Positions 39,130 through 50,132 of a DNA stretch of 64,000 nucleotides are shown here, one piece after another (the stretch's first letter is position 1; every line of letters begins with the position of its first letter). The stretch is from Callipepla californica brunnescens (Eukaryota; Chordata; Aves; Galliformes; Odontophoridae), in assembly GCA_023055505.1 (NCBI GenBank), contig JALIRH010000042.1, forward strand, positions 2,984,335 to 3,048,334, written 5' to 3'. The position numbers and the translations under genes are program-made. Under the pieces are notes generated by a model that ran no database searches, had not been told where the DNA came from, and worked only from the letters and a program-made list of their open reading frames with translations.

Positions 39130-40140
39130 GAGAGGGGGGGGGGGGGGATAGAGGGCGGGGAGGGGACGGCTCTTCAAATCTCGGCTGCTCGCTGAGCCGC
39201 GGGTGCCGGGACTGGGAGGGAGAGGGGCGGCCGACCCATAGACCGACCCCCCCAAGTACACGCACACGCTCCCACCCCCACATGAGCATTTAAACGGCGG
39301 CGGAGGAGCGGACGCTGCACCCACCGAGACCGGGAACTGCCGAGGTGGGGACGGGGACGGGGACGGGGATGGGGCTGGGGCTGGGGCTGGGGATGGGGCT
39401 GGGGATGAGGATGGGGTTGGGGATGGGACTGGGGATGGGGATGGGGATGAGGATGGGGATGAGGATGGGGACGGGGACGGGGATGGGGTTGGGGACGGGG
39501 ATGGGGTTGGGGATGGGGATGGGGATGGGGATGAGGATGAGGATGGGGTTGGGGATGGGGATGAGGATGGGGTTGGGGATGGGGATGGGGATGGGGATGG
39601 GGATGGGGATGGGGATGGGGATGGGGATGAGGATGGGGATGCTCCGGGCGGAGCCGGGGGCGGTCCGCAGTGCTCGGGGCAGAGCTTGCCGCTCGTTGCT
39701 TGCAGCTCGCATCCGAGGGGAGATCTGCTCCCACCTCCACCCCGAGGCGGCCGCTGTGATCGAGCCCATAGCTGCGGGAAAGCCAAAGCCGAATATCCGA
39801 CGTGTGCGGAACCGGAGGGAGAGCGGCTGCGCTCAGAGCCGCGGCCGGAGCGCTTCCCACGCTTCACGTCGTTGCAGAGCCGTCTGCTGCGACCCGAGAT
39901 CGGCTTAAGGACGACCGAGCAGAAGTTCCGAGCTCAGCGTGCACCTCCTGAGCATCCCGAGGTCCTGCGGGGACAGGTCGGTGAATCTTTGGAGTCGAAG
40001 GAAGCCAACGCGTGGCCGGCTTTGGTGCCACGCTTCTCGCGCGTGGGGGGGTGGGCTGTGTTCGGGGTCACGGCTGCGAGTTTCGAGGGTTCGGTGTGGG
40101 TGACAGCTTCAGGAGGAGGAGGAGGGCTGTAGGATCGGGT
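39130..40140 (+). promoter_or_regulatory. SLC45A3: CpG island, probable SLC45A3 promoter and non-coding first exon
   Basis: CpG-rich block of about 1 kb in the middle of a 20-kb gene-free interval. The next gene downstream, SLC45A3, has a strong splice acceptor 5' of its first coding exon (49914-49915), so it needs an upstream untranslated exon. This island is the best candidate. A possible donor ACAG/GTCGGT lies at 39977. No TATA box is evident. Assignment is by position, not by direct proof. An unannotated lncRNA promoter is the alternative. Confidence 0.5.
39346..39641. repeat. GGGGAT-type hexanucleotide minisatellite, G-quadruplex prone
   Basis: About 50 tandem hexamers of GGGGAT with variants GGGGAC, GGGGCT, GGGGTT and GAGGAT, all G-rich on the + strand. 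Runs of four G separated by two-base loops meet the usual G-quadruplex pattern many times over. The hexamer is stop-free, so it creates spurious long open frames such as Met-Gly and Pro-Ser/His-Pro repeats. Confidence 0.95.
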
Positions 40141-43100
40141 CGTGGCTTCGCTCCGGCTTGGCGAGGTGCCTGGCTTTCACGCTTGCGTTTGGGATAACAA
40201 CAGGACTGAGTTCGGATGGGGACATCTCTGAGAGCCGGACCTGCCTGGTGGGTGCTCGGTGGGAGCAGTGAGGGAGCTGAGCTGTGATCCCAGCAGTGCC
40301 TTCAGCTCTGGAACCTATTACTGCACAATGCCGTGGGAGCCAAGAGGGCTTGGCTTATGGGATTTGGGAGGAAAAGAAAAAAAAAATGGATTAGAAACTT
40401 GATATGGATAGCAAGAATCTCTAGAATTAATAGGGAATTAAATGAGGGCTTTACAAGGGATGTAAATCCCTGTATTTCAGGGCATAAGCCAATCTTAGGA
40501 TTTCGGGGGAAACTTCTCCTTGTAGGGAGTTTCTGCCTGTGCTGTGTGCTGCTGGGTGTCTTCCCCTACAGCTCGTAGCTGCTGTGGGGTCTTCTGTGGG
40601 AGCATCTCTTTGGGAAGAGCTTCTGGTTGAGCAGCACCGAGCCCAGACCTCACGTCCTGGAGATGTCCACACAAAGCAGCGATCCCACGGGCTCCTCTCT
40701 GAGGTTATCACTGCTGACACACAAACAGATCACAGCAGGTGCTGAGCACACCCAGACAGCATCTATTATTTCCAGCAGCGAGAGAAACCCAAATCCCCGG
40801 GCTGGGTGCTGAGTTGGAAAGTAAAACCTTTCCATCTGCTTGCCCCGTGCCACAGACCCCTAGGAAAGATGTGTGCCGATGTGCTACGCTGTACTGCTCT
40901 TAGCGTGTGGTTTCCATAGCTCCAGACTGATATCAAGCAGTGTCACATACCTGGAGGACCCAGGTGGGTCTGCTTCTTGTTCTGCTGTTCATCTCTGCCT
41001 TAAGAATCTCCAAATCTGACCGTGTGTTGTAGAACAAAGCAGTGGAGCTGCTCGTTCTGAAAGCACGCAGTTATAAAGCTCCCGTTTTATTATGGTTGTA
41101 CACGCGCTGTTCCTTGGGGGTCCTCAGATTTGTGCCCCTTGTTTCTGTATCCTAGATGTCAGTTCTTTTCGCAGCCCAAAGCCATGAGTTCCGTGTTGCC
41201 AGCCTTGGAAGCTCTTTGGATTTCAGAAAGCACCCACATCTGGGGGCACACAGCTGGGCTCCCATGGCTTGAGTGCTCTGGAGGTGTGAGGATGCCCTCT
41301 GGCAAAGTAATGGGGTTTGTTTGGTGGGGAAACTGAGGCAGTGATGGGCAGTGGTTTTGGTCTGCGAGGTGTGAGGTTCTTCGATGGAGGGAGCAGGCTG
41401 CTTCCCTCCTGGCTCTGCTGGGAGCTGAAGTTCTCTGTGGCTGTTTGTCTCCAGGAGTTAAGACTTAAGGGAAAATGCAGTTGTAATGAGTGCAGTGACT
41501 CAAATCCGTGCGAGCTGTCAGCACTCAGAAGACATCCGTGTTCTTGCAGAGAGGACTAGAGCCAGTTTGTGCCCAGTTATGGAGAGCATCCGGATCCTGC
41601 TTTGGATTTATGGGTTACGTCTTTTGGTGGAACGGGGCATGCAGTAAAACTCACAAATTGTGCTTTCATTCCCCAGCGTTAGGAGCGATCCTGCTGGGAT
41701 CTGACCTCGTGCAGCACTCAGACCTCGCACCCACTGCTCTTCTGCCATCTCCTCCCTGCTGCCCGTGTCTCATTTATGGGAGAAGCACAGAGCTCTTTGC
41801 TTAGGTTGGCTGTGGGTGTAGGTGTGCTCCCTGCACAGACACCAAGAGTTGCATGCTGCTGACTTCGAGCTGGCTGCAGAGTGCTCTGAGCTGCTCTGAT
41901 CTTCTGCTTGGAGGGAGGGGACTCAACGTGGCTCAGTGACCTGCAGTGCCCAGGCTGATGTGCTGCTGCTGGATGCCCTCTCTCAGTGCTCTGCAGTGCT
42001 CATTGCTGCTCTGCCTTGGCTGCTTTGTGCAGGACATTCCTGCTTTGCTTGGAGCTGTGCAAACAGAATGAAGGATTGTTCCTCTCGCGGAGAGAGCTCA
42101 TAAATACAAAGAGATGGAGCACAAAGGAGCAATGGGAGGACAGCGGTACCAGGTACTGGCTCGTGGTGACAGGACAGGGCTTTGTGTGGGTGCTGTTGGA
42201 CCCCAGAGGTGTGCTGTGATAAACAGCTGCTGTGTGTGTGTTGGTGGGAGCAGCTGGAGCTGTGCTGGAACAAAAGGATGCTGTGCTGCAGCCAACATCG
42301 GTGCTGCATCATTGGGCCAAGAAGGGTGACTTTTCCTGGGGACCCACTGAAGCCAGGTTTGGGAGAGTGGTAAAGTGTAGTCTGGAGGGAGGTCTGACCA
42401 CGCCAGGTGAAAAGAGGGGCATGAGGGGCTTCCAGCTGTGAAGTCCCTTAGCCCACAGGTATTATTCCAAGGGGGAAATTCTTGCAACCTCAGTGCTTGA
42501 GATCCATCCATCCACTGGATGAATTGCTGGAGAATGTGCTGTTTGTGAGCAGCCCCGGGGTGGCTGATTCATCTTTCGTCTTTGATATCTGTGAGCACAG
42601 TCTACATTTGTGCTGCCACCCCCCCCAGGTATTCCCATTCATCACTGTCTGTGGTCAACACCGATAGCCACGAATGAGCCTTTGGGGCAAGAGCAGGGAA
42701 TGCTCATCCCCTCTGTTAGCAGGACAGTGCCTCTGGGGCTAGTTAGCACATGCTGCTGTGGAGCCAGAGCAGCTGGGGTCAGTGCTGCTGATATCCCACT
42801 GTCCTGGCTCTTTCTGGGCACGGCAGCACTGTGCCAGTCCCACACAAGTTGCCCCGAGCACCTTGCAGGGTTAGCAGAGCTCTTTCTGCTTAGTTTGTGG
42901 CTCGTTGAACTTTACTCCAGGACACATAGGCAATGTGAAGAGAATGATCCCACCTCTATTCTGGGAGTACACCTGTCAGCAAGAGCTGAGTCCCTTTGGT
43001 GCTCAGATCACCTCCTGCCTGTCCTCCCGGATGGATGTACTCTGCACCAAGGCACGAATCGAACCGACAGATGCTCTGCAAAACCCAGGAAGATTTGGAC

Positions 43101-46100
43101 CTGAACTCCTTGCTGGTAGTGGAAGCTGGCGCTCCTCCTGGAGCTGGAGGTGCCTGGTTGTAAGGAGAGCTGGTCCCCATGGTCCCCATGACCACTCCGT
43201 TGTGATGAGGAGCATCTCTCAGCTGCTCAGGACCTGGTGCAGAGCTCTGCTGTCCCGGGTGCATGGGAGTGCTGCAGTCACTCATTTGCCTCTCACGTGC
43301 TCAAGGGCCGATGTGACGGACGGGGGCTCCACACTCACAGCTGTCCCGGGGCTGTTCCTCACTCTGCAAAGGCTCTTTGTCTCATTCAAAGCCATGACCT
43401 CATTTTTAGAGACAGAAAACAGAGAGGGAGAAACCCACCAACCTGCCAGCGGAGGTCAAAGGGCTCCTGAGCGATATGTTAGCATCCAGCTTCTGCGGCG
43501 GGGACACAAATAAGTGGAATTGCAGAGCAGAAAATTACCATGAAAAAATGGACTAACTACCATGTGATTACAAAAGAGCCCATTCGTTCTGTGTGTGTCT
43601 AGGACTCAAAGTCTATCCTTTGAGGAAGAGCACAAGGTCACGCTCCCGAAACTTGGAGCAAAACGGACTGCAGAGGGATGCTGTCGGAGGGGCTGCTCTC
43701 CTCTCTTCCCCGTGCATGGACCTGGGATGTCAGTCGGGCTCAGCTGACCCCCCGTGACTGTCACAGGTTTCTAAGTAAAGCCAGAAATGGCGAAGCTGTC
43801 CCATGGGGTGGAAGTCCCAGGGCTGTGCTGGAGGCAGGAGGGCTGTGGGACTCAGGCGTGCCGTTACGCAGCATTTGTGCTTTGCTTGGAAACCACAAGT
43901 TCCAATTTCACTTCCCGTTTTCCCAGCCCTGCGAGCAGACGTGGCCCGGCAGACACAACGAAGCAGCGGGGGCTTTCCTCCCTCCCATCTCTTCTCTGTA
44001 ACAGGTGGGGATTTTTTTTTCCTTCCAGCGATGAAAGCTCAGCAGTTGTGTGTCGTGCCCTCGTTGCTCAGGGGAGCTGTGATGGGACCACCATCCTCCA
44101 GAGCTCAGCTTGAGCTTCGTGCTATTGCAGGGTGCCAACCCGAAAAGCCCCCACTGTCGGTTTCTTTACGTAGGGGAGGGAAATGTGGATTCAGTATCTG
44201 GTGAGCGTGGTCTTCCTTTTTGCTGTGCTCGTGGGGGGCAGCCAAGAAAAGCCTCTGCGTGCATCAGATGCTCTGCAGGGCTGCGTGGGGTGGCACATCC
44301 CGAGGTCGGGGCGGTGCTTTGGGGCTGTGGCACACGGTGAGGGTGCAGCCCTCATCCACCTTGTCCCTCTCTTGCTGCTCGCTGTTCCCTGCACAACCAG
44401 CCCATTGTGCAGAGGGCTGTGGCAGCTGGGTGGAGCGTTTCAGGCTCAAGTGTAATTTCAGTGCCTTTAAAAGCCTTCGGAGCACTTATTTATTTCTTTT
44501 TCTTCCCCCCCCACCCCCCAGTCCCTCTCCCCTCCTCCCCTTCTGAAGAGGACAGTGATGCCAACAAGGGATAATTTGATGGATTACTCTATGGGAATGG
44601 GGGGGGAGGCTTCTCCATAATCCCCTTTGTGGCCCTCTGGCCGTGTACAGAGCAGGAGCCCCTGGCCCAGGGCAGAGAAAAGGCAGCTCAGCGGGGTGGG
44701 CTCTGCACGCTGACAGATAAATACAGGCCCTGCTCACGCAGTGCCGGATATAATCTGAGCCCATTTCAGCATGGCCGAGGATGGGGGGGCACCTGGAGAG
44801 GGCTTTTCTCATCTCTTTATTTTCCTCCTCTCCAGTTCGATCGACGTTTTTTATGCTGTCGCTAAAAGTAATGACGGTGATCATAATTAAAAAATAAATA
44901 AGGAGAGGGACGGGGTGGGGGAAAGGCTGAGTCAGACCGTGTGATGGGCGCAGTACTTTGAACAGCAGAAATGGACTCGAGAAGAAAGCAGAACTGCATC
45001 GTCTCTCATTTCCCCCTCCCACCCCAGAGCAGGGGCACCTCTCATGAATGAAAGCTAGAATCATAGCAAAAGAAAGCTGCAGCTCCAGCGTGGAGCCCTC
45101 AGCCCTGCCCAGAGGTGTGGGGCTGCTGCTTGCAGACCTGCTGCTGGCTCGGGATGGGCAGTGATGGGGAGTGATGCTCTGTTGGTGTGGATGTGGGAAG
45201 GAGCGTGGTGTGCTGGGTGAGCAGAGCAGATCTCTGCTTCTGGAAGGTCTCTCTCTGTATGAGAGGTGCAGCTAACCAGGGCAGGAAAGCATCCTGTCCT
45301 CTGTGTCATAGGTTTGCTGCTCATAGCTCATCCCTGGTGCCTTTGCTTTATGTAGTTGATCCAAAGGGGACAGATCCTGACCTGCTCCTTGTGCTCTTGT
45401 TGCTGCTGCAAAGCATGGCAAGCACTCAGCACTCGCTTGCCTCCTCTCCCCTCCCAGGTGGCTGTGGGTGGATCACGACAGCTCTGAGGTGGTGGGGCTC
45501 AGACCCCATCCTGCTGAGCTCCAGCAGCCGTGGATGAGGTGGCACAGTGCAGTTTGGAGACCCACAGCACCCTGAAAACCCATGCAAGCACGTGTTGGGC
45601 AGGGATCTGCCTGTCACACCAAGCACGAGCAAAGCTGTGGCCTTTGGATAGCTCTGGGAGCAATGTAACCACGTGGTGAGCGATGCAGGGAAGTGATTGC
45701 ACTGATGTGCAGCCCCTGGTCTCAACAAATTGCAGTGCCTCGTTAGGAACAAACCACGTGGAAAGTGTTGGAGCCGCCCCAGGGCTCTGCCCCTTCCCCT
45801 AAAGCATCTGTAGCACCCAGCTCTTATCCTGGATTCATATCTCCTGGTGCTGTGGGGTGAGGGAGGGGGGTTTCGGATGGGTGGAGGCACTGAGGTCTTG
45901 TTCCCATCTAAGGGGGTTTCCACCCACTGCTGCTCGTTCCCTGAGCCGAGCTGCTGAGGCCGATATAATGGAGCCCTGAGCTCAAAGGAAACGCAGAGTT
46001 AATTCAGAGGGAGACTAAATCCATCACCATTCTCCCATCGCTGCTTAATGACCACTCCCCTCTCCCCACACTGTGAATGGGGTCAAGGAGATTTGGCGCT

Positions 46101-49100
46101 GGGGTTGGGGGGGGGGGGGGGAGGGAAGGGGAGAGGGTCAGGAGAGGTCAGGTGAGTTTTCCATTTCATCCCGCGCGAGCCTGCCAGAGCTATTCTCCAT
46201 GGTGTATTTCACATTCAGCTGCGGTGAATGGACACTGATAGCTGTGAAAGGATCTGGCACTGTATGAACAGCCCTTCCCTAAGCGCTCGCTCTTGTGCTC
46301 GCTCCCACCCTTTCTTCCAAAGGGCTTCCAGGGAGCGGGGAATTAATAACGCTCATAAAGAGCCCCTTGGAAGGTTGGAAATGTAACGTTGAGGGGATGA
46401 ATGGCAACCCAAGGGCTGACAATACCCTTCGCCCTCCCCTCTCTATCTGCTGCTCACGGGGAACACATTTCTGTGTCAAATCTGCAGCGTGGAGGGGGGG
46501 AAAGGTGTGGGGTCACCTGCAGCAGCCCCCACCCAGCAGCACCTCCAGCCCTGGCAGCTATGTGGGGTAATTTCCCATATAAGAAAGTGTTCAGGATCTT
46601 TAGAGCCCTGGCAGGTTGCAAACAACAGGTGAATCTAATGCTCCGTGCTCTGCTGCAGCTGTTTGTTCACCAGGGGAAGGTGCGTGGCTGTTGTAAATCA
46701 GGGACATCGCTGCTGACATCTTCTGCTCCCACAGTGACCAAGAAGGCAAAACACAGATCATCCCGAGGAGTGCACGAGTTTCTCTCAGCTGTATAACAGC
46801 GCCCAAACTCTGCTTCTAAAATATTTCTCGAGGTGCTGAGGGCTTTGTCCCATCTGAAAGCAAAAGGTGTCTGTGCTGAGGAAGGAAGTGGGAGGTTAGC
46901 TTTCTACGAGCTGCATCGCTCAGTGAATGAGTCCCCGTGTCTGACATCGGCAGCGCGTTCAGTGTTTCCGTGTGCCCGTGCACCTGCTGGTGTTTTTCTC
47001 AGCTTCAATTTGTGGGCTTCCTCCTGCTGTGCCCGCAGGGCTGGAGGATGTGTGGCAGAACTGTTCTGCAGTGCACGAGTACTCAGGCTGGGATCTCTCA
47101 TTCACAAAGGGAGATTTCCTGCACAGAGAGTGGGGCTGGTGTGCCCCTTTTTGGGGCTGGTACCCTTGGGGCATCATATCCAAACGCTGCCTGTGTTGTA
47201 GCAGCTTGGGGAAGCTGAGACCAGAGGTGGGAAAGCTCTTTCTGTCCCGCAGCTTTCTGGCTGTCCACCCCCAGCTGATGGTGGAGGGCTCTGCAGCACA
47301 AAGTGCACCGGGTCCTGCTGCACTGGAGAAGCAGTGCCTGCTGGTGTGGATGTGAATGCTGAGCTGCAGATCTCCCCCCACCAGCGAGATAAAAGAGCAG
47401 CAGCCCCAAGCAGTCCTCCTGCAGAGTCTGCCAGACAAATTGCTCCGGGAGAGGTCAGCAGTTTAAATGAGGTGTTAGGTCTTCTGCTGGGACTGTTCCT
47501 CAGAGCCAGGTGTCACCTGCAGAACTGAAGGTAATATCGTCTTTTAATTAAATAATTATCATCATAACGCCCCACTTCAGCAGTGAGGAGCAGTGTGGTC
47601 CTTCTGCTGGGGGGGGGTGGGATACATCCCTGCCCTATCACCTGCCCACACCTGCAGCGTGGAGGAGCTGTTTGCAAAGCACCAGCAGGTCACTGACACC
47701 AAGGTAAAGTTCATGTCCCGGCGTTTCCTTCTGAGCTGGTTTGGGACAGGAGCTCTGTGAGGCTGCTGCTGGCAGCCCGTGTTTGCTCAGCACCATCCAC
47801 GAGGGCCCCAGCGCAGGTGTGGCCGTGCTGCAAATAAAACACACCACGTGCTGCTATCAGCAGGCAGGGAGGGCCCTGAAACTGAACCCTCGTGTGTGTA
47901 CCTGCCCCTCGGTTCCTCCTCTGCTTACCTGCACACTGCTTCAGTAGCTTTCCCTGAATGCTATGTACCCAGGCTTGGCTCAGGGGAGTGCTGCAGGGAT
48001 CTGCTGTGCTCAGCGTGGAGGAGGTGAGTCCTGGCTCCTTCAGACCTCCCACGTTTCCCTTTTTCCACCCCTCTGCTCCATCCTTGAGACCAGAGGACCG
48101 AATGCCTTTTGGAGTCTGCGCTGGCAGTTGCTTCCAGCTCAGCCACTCTGTGTCCTGTGGGCAAAATCAAGAGGCGGTTAACGAGCACTGGGACAAAATG
48201 AAGCTGAAGGAGGAGGTGTGTGATCGCCTATTGCTGCTGTGTCTATGGTGTGGTTGCTGCTGCTGAGTTCTGGTGTCTGGCTGTGTGTGGGTATTGCCAC
48301 TGGGTACAACGGGATCTGTTTCCTCGCTGAAGACCTTTGAGAGTGTGGAGAGGGGAAAAGAAAGGTCTCTTCTTTCTTACTGATGAGAAACTCAGCCTCT
48401 CTCCCTCAACCTGAAGCTCTCAGGCAATCGGGGAGAGGTACAGCTTCCCTCTTCCTCCCTGGCGCTGGTTAATCAGTGCTAGTGATATCACTGGGATAAA
48501 GGGCAGAAGATTCCATTTCCTTGTGCATACGTGCGTGTGAGGCATCGTCTGCTTTCCATTCAAGGTGGGATACGTTTCCCTGCGTGAGCTCTCCGTGCTG
48601 CAGGCTGCAGCAGTGGGATTTCAGCAGCATCACCCACCTAGATGCAGCTCGGAGCGGTGGCGGATCTGTGGGCTTTGCCTCCAGAGCCTCGTGCTGCTGC
48701 TGCTAAACTTCCCATCCCGAGGCTGTCAGCCAGCTGGTACCCACCGCCAAGCAGCGAGGCTGAGACATCCTGTGTCTGGCCCACAACTGAGAAAGGTGGT
48801 TGCTGCCCCCAATCGCTTCCTTGCAGATCGAGTGCCTCTGAGCATAGCTGGGGCCTCTGAGAGTTCCTTTGAAGCGATGTGCAGAGATTAAAGACAAGCT
48901 GCTGCTCTCCCCCCTCCGCCATCAGCTCGCTGTTTGACCTTGAGCGAGGCATTTCAACGTTCACAGTTGGTAAAAGAAGATATCCTTTGTGACAGTCAAG
49001 GTCTGTGGGAGCGCGGAGGGGGGGGAAGGTGAGGGATTCTGGTAGGAAAATAATCAGTGCTTATTGTGTGTAATTGGCAGCCTGACAGCTCCTCAGCATC

Positions 49101-49915
49101 ACTGAGAGGGATGCTCCTGTCTTTGTAAAACCTCACTGCAGCTCCTCCAGCATCGCCCAGGATGGTTTGGTGGAGGGGGCTGGATGCTGGGAGCCTCGTG
49201 CTGTTGCTTTGCTTCTAGCTGGCACAGCAGCAGGATGGTCACAGGCTTCTGAGCAGCACCTGCTGCCTTCCCTTGGCTGCTCAGACCCTGTCCGGATCCG
49301 GTGGCCTCTCCCCTCGGAAGAAGGCTGGGGAGAGGGAACGTGTTACAGGGCAAATAAATGACTCAGACTAATGAGTAAGGTAATTGCTGCTCACTGTTAG
49401 ACGAGGCTAAAGTGGGTCAGGTTTGTTTGTGAAACTCCACGGAGGCACCATCTGTTCCCTGCGCCCCGTGCTGGGGGCTGGAGGAAGGATTTGGGTGAGT
49501 GCTTCCCTGGGAGCTGGGCAGGAGGGGTCCCCATCATTAAGCAGTGGTCTCCTGGGAGTCCCCGTGTGGCTGCGGGTGCTCAGTCCTCAGACAGGGGCTC
49601 CTAATTGATTTCACTGGGAGAAGGGATGCCACGTCCTTTTGGAGGATGTGGCCTTTGTGTCTCTGCTGCCACTGCAAGAGGAGGCTGAGTGGGACACCGA
49701 GGGGTCGTTAGACCTCTGGTAGCCTGAAGGCAGGATTGGATTTTCCCTAAGCGTTTGTGACAGGTGCCCATCTCACCTTGGAGAGCTCGAACCCCTCAGC
49801 TCTCCCAGGGGCTGTCGGGTCAGGAGCTGTGTCCTTCAGCTGCAGTGTGTCCGTGTGGCACCAGCTCCGAGCCCTTTCCCCTGCCCTGTGTCTAACGAGC
49901 TCTCTCTCCTCCCAG
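40141..49915 (+). other. SLC45A3: Probable SLC45A3 5' intron
   Basis: About 9.8 kb between the CpG island and the acceptor of the first coding exon. I see no coding exon and no clear transposon. A 13-base G run at about 46107-46119, an AP-1 site TGACTCA at 49359-49365 and the AT-rich block at 44836-44903 are the main local features. Open frames here have no domain character. Confidence 0.5.
44836..44903. promoter_or_regulatory. Candidate enhancer-like AT-rich block
   Basis: A compact motif-dense patch: TCGATCGA at 44838-44845, a TGCTGTCGCTAAAAGTAATG segment, then TCATAATTA and AAATAAATA. It stands out from GC-rich surroundings. This is a guess from composition and needs conservation data. 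Confidence 0.2.
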
Positions 49916-50132
49916 AGCACAGCATGTGAGCAGAAGGGGAAGCACAGAGTGGATCCCTGCCTGCCCATGCCTGGATTTGACCCTATGGGGACCGCATCTC
50001 TCAGCTCAGCAAGGAAAAGCCGCTTCATTCACCGATGCTAAAAATGGGAGGCAGCATCTGTCCGGCACACCGGGAAGAGAAGCAGCAGACTTTGCCTGTG
50101 GGACACCTCGGGGAGTGGCAGTGAGGGGCAGC
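49916..50132 (+). other. SLC45A3: SLC45A3 5' UTR part of first coding exon
   Basis: A strong polypyrimidine tract (CTCTCTCTCCTCCCAG) ends at 49915, giving an exon of 49916-50292 with 217 nt of leader before the ATG. No downstream acceptor before the ATG is as good. Confidence 0.55.

Noticed and set aside
39112..39908. Open frames on both strands with Pro-Ser, His-Pro, Ile-Pro or Met-Gly repeats
   Set aside because: All are readings of the GGGGAT hexamer array.
44486..45064. 192-aa minus-strand open frame
   Set aside because: No recognisable domain, no splice or start context, and low-complexity Gly/Arg ends from a C-rich run. Length is within chance for this composition.
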